DNA from: Paenibacillus bovis
GTDB taxonomy: Bacteria; Bacillota; Bacilli; Paenibacillales; Paenibacillaceae
Assembly (NCBI RefSeq): GCF_001421015.2
Contig: NZ_CP013023.1
Span: 3,217,501 to 3,281,500, forward strand
Direction of reading: 5' to 3'
Length of the DNA stretch: 64,000 nucleotides
This document shows, piece after piece, positions 19,388 to 27,070 of this stretch (its first letter is position 1; every line of letters begins with the position of its first letter). Position numbers and translations under genes: made by a program. Below the pieces are notes generated by a model. It had not been told where the DNA came from, did no database searches, and saw only the letters and a list, made by a program, of their open reading frames with translations.

Positions 19388-20515
19388 TTGAGAAAAAACT
19401 TCAAAGGCATGGCACTTTTGCTCGTTATTATGATGGTAACTGTTCTGGTCTCGGCATGCAGCGGCGGAGCTAATGGAACTGGCGGCAGTGGAAGCAGCAG
19501 CGCAGTCAGCGTTGGTATCGTCCTCCCGACCAAAGACGAACCGAGATGGGTACAGGATGAGCAACGCTTCAAAGATGCACTCTCCGGCACCAACTATTCC
19601 ACAGAAATTCTGTTCAGTCAGGGTTCATCTGCCAAAGAAAAAGAGAATGTAGAAACACTGATCAGCAAAGGAATCAAAGTATTGATCATTTGCCCTCAGG
19701 ATGGAGCAGCTGCCGCAGCCGCTGTTGAATCCGCCAAAAAAGAAGGCATTACTGTTATCTCCTACGATCGTCTGATCACAGATACCGATGCTGTTGACTA
19801 CTATGTAACGTTCGATAGCCTCGCAGTCGGTGCAGCTCAAGGACAATACCTGGTAGATCATGCCAAGGGTTCCGGCGTACCGCTTTACCTGTATGCTGGT
19901 GCATCCTCGGATAACAACGCATTCCTGTTCTTCCAGGGCGCATGGGAAGTACTGCAACCGAAAATTGCTGATGGCACATTCAAAATTGCCAATTCCTCTG
20001 AAGCAGCAGCACTGAAAGACACCAAAGAGCTGTCCCGTGACCAGCTCGGTGCAATTATCGGTCAGGTAACAACCAACTGGGATCCAAACGAAGCGAAAAA
20101 TAAAGCCCAGACTCACCTGACAGCCGTATCGGATGACATGAAAGGCGATATCGCAATTCTGGCACCAAATGATGGTACAGCACGCTCTATTGCCGATGTA
20201 TTCTCTGCCGACTCTACAATCAAGAGTTATGTTATTACCGGCCAGGATGCCGAGCAGGCTTCTATCCAGTATATCATCGACAAAAAACAATCCATGACCG
20301 TATTCAAAGATGTTCGTACACTGGTCAAAGATGCAATGGGTATGGCGGTAGAAGTACTGGAAGGCAAAACGCCGGAAACGACAGGCTCTTACAATAACGG
20401 CACTGTAGATGTTAAAGCCAAACAAACCGACGTTATCGTAGTCGACAAAGACAATGTGCAAAAAGAACTGATCGATTCCGGCTACTACAAAGCGGAAGAC
20501 TTTACAGGTCTGTAA
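19388..20515 (+). CDS. ChvE-like multiple-sugar-binding lipoprotein
   Basis: 375-residue ABC transporter substrate-binding lipoprotein of the ChvE/multiple monosaccharide group. Lipobox VSAC comes after a hydrophobic signal, then a Gly/Ser linker and a type I binding domain: VGIVLPTKDEPRWVQDEQRF, VLIICPQDGAAAAAAVESAK, VISYDRLITDTDAVDYYVTF, AGASSDNNAFLFF, and ITGQDAEQASIQYI. The frame runs from ATG 19340, but GAGAGGGG before TTG 19388 fixes the start (MRKNFKGMALLL). It precedes the ATPase and permease, so it is the transporter's own receptor. Likely ligands are xylose, arabinose, galactose or glucose. The operon should be under CcpA and the upstream YesN-type regulator. Confidence 0.9.
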   Translation: MRKNFKGMALLLVIMMVTVLVSACSGGANGTGGSGSSSAVSVGIVLPTKDEPRWVQDEQRFKDALSGTNYSTEILFSQGSSAKEKENVETLISKGIKVLIICPQDGAAAAAAVESAKKEGITVISYDRLITDTDAVDYYVTFDSLAVGAAQGQYLVDHAKGSGVPLYLYAGASSDNNAFLFFQGAWEVLQPKIADGTFKIANSSEAAALKDTKELSRDQLGAIIGQVTTNWDPNEAKNKAQTHLTAVSDDMKGDIAILAPNDGTARSIADVFSADSTIKSYVITGQDAEQASIQYIIDKKQSMTVFKDVRTLVKDAMGMAVEVLEGKTPETTGSYNNGTVDVKAKQTDVIVVDKDNVQKELIDSGYYKAEDFTGL

Positions 20516-20542
20516 GCATAAGCCTATCCAAACGCTGGTGGT

Positions 20543-20572
20543 AAGACAGGGACAGTATCATGTTCCTGTCTT
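20543..20572 (+). other. Intercistronic hairpin without T-run
   Basis: AAGACAGGGACA pairs with TGTTCCTGTCTT (12-bp stem with one G-U, loop GTATCA) between the binding-protein and ATPase genes. No U-tract follows. Such stems often stabilise the upstream mRNA so that the binding protein is made in excess over the membrane parts. Confidence 0.7.
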
Positions 20573-20630
20573 GCCATTCGCGTGCCGGTAAAGATGAACC
20601 GTGCGTAAGAGCAGGCAAGGAGGAACAGCA

Positions 20631-22151
20631 GTGAGCGAGAATATTCTGGAAATGCGCAACATCTCCAAAAGCTTCACCGGTGTAAAAGCTTTATCCGACG
20701 TAAACTTTCAGGTCGCTAAAGGTGAAATTCACTGTCTGATCGGCGAAAATGGTGCAGGCAAATCAACGCTGATGAAAGTATTGAGCGGAGTCTATCCGTA
20801 TGGTACGTACGAAGGCGATATCATTTATGAGGGCAATGTGATGAACTTCAGCCGGATCAGTGACAGTGTCAAAACAGGCATTGTCATCATTTATCAGGAG
20901 CTGGCTCTTTTCCCGGACCTGAGTGTCTATGAGAATATTTTTGCCGGTAATGAAGTGAAGCGCGGAGGACTTATTGACTGGAACGAGACGATTATCAAAT
21001 CCAGGGAAATGCTGCAAAAGGTCAAGCTGAACGTGAATCCGGAGACGCCGATTCGCGAGCTGGGCGTCGGCAAGCAGCAACTGGTCGAAATCGCCAAAGC
21101 ACTCAGCAAAGATGTAAAGCTGCTTATTCTGGATGAGCCAACAGCGGCACTGAATGAAAATGACAGTGAGAATCTGCTTGAGCTGCTGAGGGATCTGCGG
21201 GATCAGGGCATTACCTGTATTATGATTTCCCACAAACTCAAAGAAGTGATCTCGATCGCAGACAAAGCCACCGTGCTGCGTGATGGTAAAACGATCTGTA
21301 CACTGGATGGTGCCAAAGGCGAGATTACGGAAGCGACGATTATCAAAAATATGGTCGGCCGGGATATCGAAGATATCTATCCAAAACGTCCGGACAAAAA
21401 GTTTGGCAGCCCAATTCTGGAAGTGAAAAACTGGAGTGCCTATGATCAGGAACTTGGTCGTCATGTCGTCAAAAATGTAGACATGCATGTCAATAAAGGC
21501 GAAATTATCGGTATCGCCGGCTTGATGGGCTCGGGACGTACCGAATTCGCTCTCAGTGTCTTTGGCAATCCCAAAAACTACAAGCTCGAAGGTGAGCTGC
21601 AGGTTGACGGCAAAACAAGATCATTCAAGCATACCAGCGACGCTATTCAGGCGGGTATCGCCTATGTCACCGAAGATCGCAAAGGCGATGGACTATTCCT
21701 TATTCAGGATATCAAAAATAATGTAACGGTGGCCAACCTCAAACATATCTCTCCCGGTGGTGTAGTGAACGAGAATGAAGAGGTTCAGGTAGCGAGCGGC
21801 TACAAAAACTCCATGTATATCAAAGCCTCCTCGATTGAACAGACGGTGGGCAATCTAAGCGGTGGGAATCAGCAAAAAGTGTCGCTCGGCAAATGGTTGT
21901 TTGTAGGACCGAAGCTGCTCATTTTGGATGAGCCAACACGCGGAATCGATGTTGGAGCCAAGTTTGAAATCTACACGATTATGAACAAGCTGATCAGCGA
22001 AGGCATGAGTATTATTATGATCTCCTCCGAGCTGGGGGAAGTACTCGGTATGAGTGACCGGATCTATATTATGGCTGAAGGCAAGATCAAAGGTGAGCTG
22101 ACGGCCGAAGAAGCCGATCAGGAAAAAATAATGCACTTTGCTACACAATAG
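20631..22151 (+). CDS. mmsA: Sugar ABC transporter ATP-binding protein (double ATPase)
   Basis: 506-residue fused pair of ABC ATPase domains that powers monosaccharide import (GguA/MmsA/XylG-like). Domain 1 (about 1-250) has Walker A GENGAGKST, a Q-loop in IIYQELALFPDLS, signature LGVGKQQLVEIAKAL and Walker B LLILDEPTAAL. Domain 2 (about 255-506) has a degenerate Walker A GLMGSGRTE, signature LSGGNQQK and LLILDEPTRGIDVG. A degenerate second Walker A is normal for this family. GTG 20631 is the start because AGGAGG precedes it by 7 bases; the GTG at 20601 has none. The permease gene follows after 11 bases. The symbol follows the multiple-monosaccharide family name and is not a claim about substrate. 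Confidence 0.93.
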   Translation: MSENILEMRNISKSFTGVKALSDVNFQVAKGEIHCLIGENGAGKSTLMKVLSGVYPYGTYEGDIIYEGNVMNFSRISDSVKTGIVIIYQELALFPDLSVYENIFAGNEVKRGGLIDWNETIIKSREMLQKVKLNVNPETPIRELGVGKQQLVEIAKALSKDVKLLILDEPTAALNENDSENLLELLRDLRDQGITCIMISHKLKEVISIADKATVLRDGKTICTLDGAKGEITEATIIKNMVGRDIEDIYPKRPDKKFGSPILEVKNWSAYDQELGRHVVKNVDMHVNKGEIIGIAGLMGSGRTEFALSVFGNPKNYKLEGELQVDGKTRSFKHTSDAIQAGIAYVTEDRKGDGLFLIQDIKNNVTVANLKHISPGGVVNENEEVQVASGYKNSMYIKASSIEQTVGNLSGGNQQKVSLGKWLFVGPKLLILDEPTRGIDVGAKFEIYTIMNKLISEGMSIIMISSELGEVLGMSDRIYIMAEGKIKGELTAEEADQEKIMHFATQ

Positions 22152-22162
22152 GGGGCTAAGCC

Positions 22163-23338
22163 GTGAATTTCTTTACTGAGGCAAGATCACTGCTCAAAGT
22201 AAATATCCGCGATTATGGTATGTATATCGCATTGTTCGTTATTATGCTGACGTTCTCGATTATGACGGATGGTCTGTTTATGTCCTCCCGTAATATCAGT
22301 AACTTGCTGGATGCTACAGGATATATTGCCGTACTCGCAGTCGGTATGACCCTTGTTATCGTTATCCGGCATATCGATCTCTCGGTCGGCTTTGCAGCCG
22401 GTTTTATGGGAGCGATTGCAGCGATTATGCTTTCCCAGATGGGGATGCCGTTTTACCTGACGATTCCGATTATTCTGGTACTCGGTATTGTTATCGGTAT
22501 GTTCAATGGTGTATTGGTTGCTTCGATCGGTATTCCATCGTTCGTATCTTCTCTGGCTGCGATGCTGATTTTCCGCGGCGCGCTGCTGCAAGTGACCGAG
22601 AAAACAGGTACAATCATCGTCAAAGACGACAATTTCAATGCGATTGGTAATGGCTATCTGCCAGCTATCGCACAGATCGGCGGTCTGAATCTGCTGGCGC
22701 TGATTATCGGAGCCATTACTATTCTGTTCTTTATTTATTCGGAAGCCAGCAAGCGCAGACAGAAGATCAAGTACAAGTTCGAAGTTGTATCCAACCAGAT
22801 CTTTGTTGTTAAAATGTTATTTGTATCCGCTATCATCGCTTATGTAACATGGATTCTGGCAGGATATAACGGTTTCTCCTGGACCGTTGTGATTACATTG
22901 GCAGTTGTTATCATTTATCATTTCCTGACCACTCGGACTGTGCTTGGTCGTCATATCTATGCAGTAGGTAGTAATCCCGAAGCAGCACACTTGAGCGGGA
23001 TTAACGTAAAGAAGATCACTTATATCGTCTTCGGTTCTATGGGTATGCTGTCTGCATTGTCCGGTATTTTGTATACTTCCCGTCTACAATCTGCAACTAC
23101 AACAGCAGGTACGCTGTTCGAGCTTGATGCGATTGCTGCTGCCTATGTTGGTGGTGTATCCGCAGCAGGCGGCGTGGGTAAAGTAACCGGCTCTATCATC
23201 GGTGCCCTGGTTATGGCTTCCCTTTCCAGCGGGATGAACCTGCTTGGTGTAGGAATCTCGTATCAGTACATGATCCGTGGCGGTGTACTCGCACTCGCTG
23301 TTATCTTCGATGTTATGACCCGTAAGAAGAGAGGTTAA
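22163..23338 (+). CDS. mmsB: Sugar ABC transporter permease (GguB/XylH-like)
   Basis: 391-residue integral membrane permease of the branched-chain/ribose (BPD_transp_2) type, with about 10-11 hydrophobic helices. Family motifs are ATGYIAVLAVGMTLVIV, HIDLSVGFAAG, FNGVLVASIGIPSFVSSLA and the cytoplasmic YAVGSNPEAAHLSGINVKK loop that contacts the ATPase. The closing VGGVSAAGGVGKVTGSIIGA is also typical. GTG 22163 follows AGGGGG. It is the last gene of the uptake operon (binding protein, ATPase, permease) and ends before a strong terminator. Together they import a monosaccharide, probably a pentose or galactose. Confidence 0.93.
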   Translation: MNFFTEARSLLKVNIRDYGMYIALFVIMLTFSIMTDGLFMSSRNISNLLDATGYIAVLAVGMTLVIVIRHIDLSVGFAAGFMGAIAAIMLSQMGMPFYLTIPIILVLGIVIGMFNGVLVASIGIPSFVSSLAAMLIFRGALLQVTEKTGTIIVKDDNFNAIGNGYLPAIAQIGGLNLLALIIGAITILFFIYSEASKRRQKIKYKFEVVSNQIFVVKMLFVSAIIAYVTWILAGYNGFSWTVVITLAVVIIYHFLTTRTVLGRHIYAVGSNPEAAHLSGINVKKITYIVFGSMGMLSALSGILYTSRLQSATTTAGTLFELDAIAAAYVGGVSAAGGVGKVTGSIIGALVMASLSSGMNLLGVGISYQYMIRGGVLALAVIFDVMTRKKRG

Positions 23339-23433
23339 TCATTCGGAATGTGTCGGGTATGTGCTGGACAAAATCTATCATACGATCCGAACACATGACT
23401 TTGCCAATGGTGAAACTCTATCATGGTATACAC

Positions 23434-23474
23434 AAACAGGAGCACAGCGATAAATCCGCGATGCTCCTGTTTTG
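23434..23474 (+). terminator. Terminator of the sugar uptake operon
   Basis: AACAGGAGCA pairs with TGCTCCTGTT, with a short GCG/CGC inner pairing, then TTTT. It lies between convergent genes. Confidence 0.85.
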
Positions 23475-23521
23475 GTATATTTATCGATTGTATATGTTGA
23501 ACATGATACTAATGGATTTTA

Positions 23522-25804
23522 TTATCTCACTTCCAGCAGAGCCTTCATAAACTTCTGCAAAATCGGTGTATGGGTAGTAGGGTGAGAAGTCCACTGCTTC
23601 AGACGGTCTTCTTTTCCCTGTACATACCATCCCAGCTTTTGCTGCAATTCCTGATCGTACAGATCGCTATTTGAGTAGTGGGTACGTTCTGCCTGCATAT
23701 CCTGTAGAAGATTGGTCCAAAAATAGGCGGTTTGTTCGGACTCATGCTGAGGATATTGTTCTGCCAGCGTGAGCGCACTCTCCAGCGTACGATCCATATA
23801 CAGCCGGTTCGCAATATAACTTCCAACAAACCGGTGGTCAGGATCTTGCTGCATCGCCAGTTTGAACTGCCGATCGGCTTCCTGCAGCTTGTTTTGCCCC
23901 ATCAGGGCGACCGCATACGTAGATCGTTCATAAGAGCTTAGTGCCGTTTTATTTCCAGTGACCTCCTTATCACTCAGCGTAAGATACAGCTCAAGATACT
24001 TGTTGTATGCTGTCCAATCCTGCTGCCGGTAATAATAATCTGTCAGAACAGAAGCATCCTGACTGCTCGGAGAAAGGAGCAGCAGACGCTGCATCAGCTC
24101 GATATATTCATCATTATCCGCTGTATTCTCCATAATGGACTGCCTGGTACTCAGCATACGGGTAAGCATACGAAGCGCATGAACATCCTGTGGATTGGCA
24201 GCTAGAGCCTCGCGGTAAGCGGCCAGAGCATCTTCCGGCTTTTTGTCCAACAGTATCCGGTCAGCTGTCGTTAAAGTCCGGTTTTTCAGATAGAAAAAGG
24301 GAAGGGAACCCATACTTTCACGAGTCAATCGATACCCGTTGCTTTGACTGATCAATTGCCCATTCGAGTCGTAAGCTATCACATTCCATGACAATCGGAC
24401 ATTCGGATTCATAAAAGACAGAATAGACTCCGGTACAACCGATTCAAAATTTCCCGAAGATCCATAGGAGAATCCCATCGACATTCTGTAGAGCTCTTCG
24501 GCTGTAATCGTTGTGGAAGGAGTACGGATATTTCCTTTTACCACACTTCGTGAACTTCCCTTTGGTAGCTGTATACCGCCTTCGAGTTCATAATAGGCTG
24601 CACCCTGCACAGGCTGCCAACTGAAAGTGATGCGATCATCTGTAATGATCTGGTCGTTCACCGGCTGTTTGAGCTGGATCAATGGCTGCAGTATTAGATT
24701 CTGCTGCAGTTGTTTGCCCTGATTTACATGAATCCACGGATCAGCAGGAATCTGCCAGGTCCAGCCATCGACCTGTTGAAAGGAAAGACCCAGCCGCAGC
24801 TGATAGAATCCAGGCATAACCGCATGAAAAGCATAACGTCCCTGGGCATCTGTCATCGTATGATAAGGACCGGAATCAGATGCATTGGAGGAATAGGAGT
24901 TTAGATCACCTTCGGCAATCAGAAATATACCCGCTCCGGCAACAGGGGTGCCATCGCTATGTTTCAATGTTCCTTGCACGGTACCTGCTGCGTATTCATG
25001 GTGCTGGATAGCTGCCTGTATCGTTTGTTGCATTCGGATTAATGGAGTATAACCTGAGACATTCGCTGGATCACTTCCGGAAGAGGAACTGTTTTCCTTT
25101 AATTCCTTGATAGCATCTGTCAGTACAACGAGTGCCTGGTCTGCCTTGTGGTCGATATATAGCAGACGGGCATGCAGTAGTGCCCATTCGGCTTTCAGAT
25201 TAGTATTTTCGTCCAGGGTCTCTGGATGAATCTTCTCAAAAGCTTGTTTGGCTCTATCTTGATCTCCTTCGTTGAGAAGACGATTTGCCTGCAGGACAGC
25301 AAGCTGACTGCGCTGCTCGGATGGCGTAGGGAATTTGGCCATGGCTTGTTGAAGTGCCTGATCGGCTTGTTTCTGTTGTCCAAGGGAATCATACAGGAAA
25401 ACAAGCTGCTGCGACGCTTCTTCCAGCTCATAGCCAGGCACAGATTGAGTAATGTATTCATTCAGCAGATCGATTCGTTCTGTCGGCTTCAGAGGAGAAT
25501 CAGATTCCGAGCTATCTCCCCATTGACTGGAGTTGGAACCGATATAGACATCAAAAGCAAACGGCGTGTAGCTGCTGCCGCTGCCGATCACCTTTTCACG
25601 AATGATATTTATTCGTTCCGGAGCAGAGGCTTTGGCCAGATCTTCCAGTAATTCGGATCGCTGTTCAGCCAGCGATTGATTGGTCCGGCCATGTAGCCAG
25701 GAGGAAACCTGCGGCATCATTAATACATAGGCGGTAGACGAGATCAGTAGGAGAGGCAATAGGACATATAATACGATATGTTTTACTTTAAATCTAACTC
25801 TCAT
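23522..25804 (-). CDS. Membrane-anchored TPR-like protein with carboxypeptidase-regulatory-like domain
   Basis: 760 residues, function unknown. One N-terminal transmembrane helix (about 8-28) anchors an extracytoplasmic body. Residues about 100-260 form helical TPR-like repeats (SVPGYELEEASQQLVFLYDS, DQALQQAMAKFP). Residues about 285-375 resemble a carboxypeptidase-regulatory-like/CNA-B beta fold (TVQGTLKHSDGTPVAGAGIFL, AQGRYAFHAVMPGFYQLRL). A fibronectin-like section (TFSWQPVQGAAYYELEGG) follows, then a second TPR block (about 520-760, EDALAAYREALAANPQDVHALR and MGQNKLQEADRQFKLAMQQDP). It overlaps the upstream gene by 11 bases and is the third gene of a sigma-factor operon, so it may be an effector or part of the envelope-stress signal. 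No enzyme motif seen. Confidence 0.75.
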   Translation of the reverse strand: MRVRFKVKHIVLYVLLPLLLISSTAYVLMMPQVSSWLHGRTNQSLAEQRSELLEDLAKASAPERINIIREKVIGSGSSYTPFAFDVYIGSNSSQWGDSSESDSPLKPTERIDLLNEYITQSVPGYELEEASQQLVFLYDSLGQQKQADQALQQAMAKFPTPSEQRSQLAVLQANRLLNEGDQDRAKQAFEKIHPETLDENTNLKAEWALLHARLLYIDHKADQALVVLTDAIKELKENSSSSGSDPANVSGYTPLIRMQQTIQAAIQHHEYAAGTVQGTLKHSDGTPVAGAGIFLIAEGDLNSYSSNASDSGPYHTMTDAQGRYAFHAVMPGFYQLRLGLSFQQVDGWTWQIPADPWIHVNQGKQLQQNLILQPLIQLKQPVNDQIITDDRITFSWQPVQGAAYYELEGGIQLPKGSSRSVVKGNIRTPSTTITAEELYRMSMGFSYGSSGNFESVVPESILSFMNPNVRLSWNVIAYDSNGQLISQSNGYRLTRESMGSLPFFYLKNRTLTTADRILLDKKPEDALAAYREALAANPQDVHALRMLTRMLSTRQSIMENTADNDEYIELMQRLLLLSPSSQDASVLTDYYYRQQDWTAYNKYLELYLTLSDKEVTGNKTALSSYERSTYAVALMGQNKLQEADRQFKLAMQQDPDHRFVGSYIANRLYMDRTLESALTLAEQYPQHESEQTAYFWTNLLQDMQAERTHYSNSDLYDQELQQKLGWYVQGKEDRLKQWTSHPTTHTPILQKFMKALLEVR

Positions 25805-26168
25805 AATGCTTCACCGCCTGTTCATATTGATCCTGCCAGTACGTATTGCCGCCTATTTGTATAAGTTGCCGCTGCGAATCCGAGGAAGACGGATTTGCCG
25901 GATCTTGCGCAGGTGGATTCGGATTATTATTAAATAGGATCAGACAAGCTGCAAAAGTGGCAGCAGCTAGAGCGCCTGTAATACCTATGGGTCGTAGCGA
26001 TAGCTCAAATTCATAATTCCACAGGGCATGTATTCGGGAGCGTAGGCTCTCCGGATGAGTCTGATGAAGTACATCATCATGTCCATGGAATTGAATTGAT
26101 TGCAGTTCCTGCTCCAGCTGCTGCCGGATATACTGCTGCTCTTGATTCGGTGAATGATCGGCTGTCAT
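25794..26168 (-). CDS. Small single-pass membrane protein, putative anti-sigma factor
   Basis: 124 residues. A soluble, Gln/Glu/His-rich N-terminal part (about 1-60, predicted inside the cell), one transmembrane helix (about 63-81, GITGALAAATFAACLIL) and a short Asn/Pro/Ser-rich outer tail. It overlaps the ECF sigma gene by ATGA and the TPR gene by 11 bases. Position and topology are those of an anti-sigma factor, but the zinc anti-sigma motif HxxxCxxC is absent and I see no named domain. The tail ends with EQAVKHYES, which resembles the start of a TPR helix. The role is therefore inferred from context only. Confidence 0.65.
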   Translation of the reverse strand: MTADHSPNQEQQYIRQQLEQELQSIQFHGHDDVLHQTHPESLRSRIHALWNYEFELSLRPIGITGALAAATFAACLILFNNNPNPPAQDPANPSSSDSQRQLIQIGGNTYWQDQYEQAVKHYES

Positions 26169-26710
26169 GGTTGTTTATCCTCCTCCAACAGGCGGCGCAG
26201 CTGACTGCGTCCTCGGGCCAGTCTTGATTTGATCGTATTTTCCTTGCTTTTCAGCTGATCGGCGATCTCCTGTATACTCATTTCCTGAAAATAGTAAAGT
26301 ACAATACATTCGCGATACATATAGTCAAGCTGCTGTACTGCCTGAACCAAATGATGTTGATCTATGTATTTCATAACAAGCTCGTCCGCTCCTGCAGACC
26401 CGGTTAATTCCGCATCCGGCAATTCTTCGGCTCCGCCGCCAGGGAAAATATTGCGCCAGCTCCAGGTACGCTGCTTCATTCGGCAGCGGTTGATGACAAT
26501 GCGTATAAGCCAGCTTTTCAATTTGCTGGCGTCCTGCAGCTGCCCGATACGGCGGTAAGCCTGAATAAAGGTATCCTGTACAGCTTCCTCGGCAGCCTGC
26601 CGATCCCGGACCAGCAGAAAAGCTATCCGCATCAATGTATCTCCATATTCATTCATTAACAGACGAAGAGCAGTCTCATCCCTGTTCTTCAGTCTATCGA
26701 CAATGTCCAG
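26165..26710 (-). CDS. ECF (sigma-70 family group IV) RNA polymerase sigma factor
   Basis: 181 residues. Region 2 (about 10-80) includes NEYGDTLMRIAFLLVRDRQAAEEAVQDTF and the -10-binding LKSWLIRIVINRC; region 4 (about 120-175) includes MYRECIVLYYFQEMSIQEIADQ and ENTIKSRLARGRSQLRRLL. Starting at the first ATG (26656) would remove the first region 2 helix. The frame stays open upstream with a convincing family sequence (DIVDRLKNRDETALRLL) back to a CTG at 26708-26710, which has AAGGGGGAG just before it. I therefore extend the gene to this rare start. It probably transcribes its own operon together with stress genes. Confidence 0.87.
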   Translation of the reverse strand: MDIVDRLKNRDETALRLLMNEYGDTLMRIAFLLVRDRQAAEEAVQDTFIQAYRRIGQLQDASKLKSWLIRIVINRCRMKQRTWSWRNIFPGGGAEELPDAELTGSAGADELVMKYIDQHHLVQAVQQLDYMYRECIVLYYFQEMSIQEIADQLKSKENTIKSRLARGRSQLRRLLEEDKQP

Positions 26711-26967
26711 ATGAAACTCCCCCTTTATAGACTAGGATGCGTGCTATGGTGTAGAGGTTGCATGAAATGCAAAATTAATCATTTTCCCGTTCCCCATTGT
26801 ATCTGCTTCCCATTTTATTTCCAAACCATCATAGCGTCTTCCATTCTCTAATGACTGACAGAATTGTATTCCGAAAACTCGGTATACCTGCAGGCATATT
26901 ATTCAATTCAGATAGCTTACTGCCGATAATTCCTGTAAAATAAGCTTTTCATTTTTGAATAATTCCG
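26711..26967. other. Intergenic region between the sigma operon and the ABC-F gene
   Basis: Divergent control region. On the minus strand GCAAC and CGCA are separated by 15 bases (within 26735-26762), weakly like an ECF-type promoter, which would fit autoregulation. A short minus-strand open stretch (26744-26902) has protein-like sequence but no good start at its head. Confidence 0.35.
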
Positions 26968-26996
26968 TTGAGTTGTACGCTAATAATCTCTATAAT
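26968..26996 (+). promoter_or_regulatory. Sigma-A promoter of the ABC-F gene
   Basis: TTGAGT, 17-base spacer, TATAAT. It leaves a leader of about 70 bases containing a small CCCC/GGGG hairpin (CCCCGATGGGG) before the start codon. Confidence 0.75.
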
Positions 26997-27070
26997 AAGA
27001 CAGGATGAGCTTACTGCCCCGATGGGGCTGTAGGAATAAAGGAAAAAGTCTAACAGAAAAGGTGTAATGA

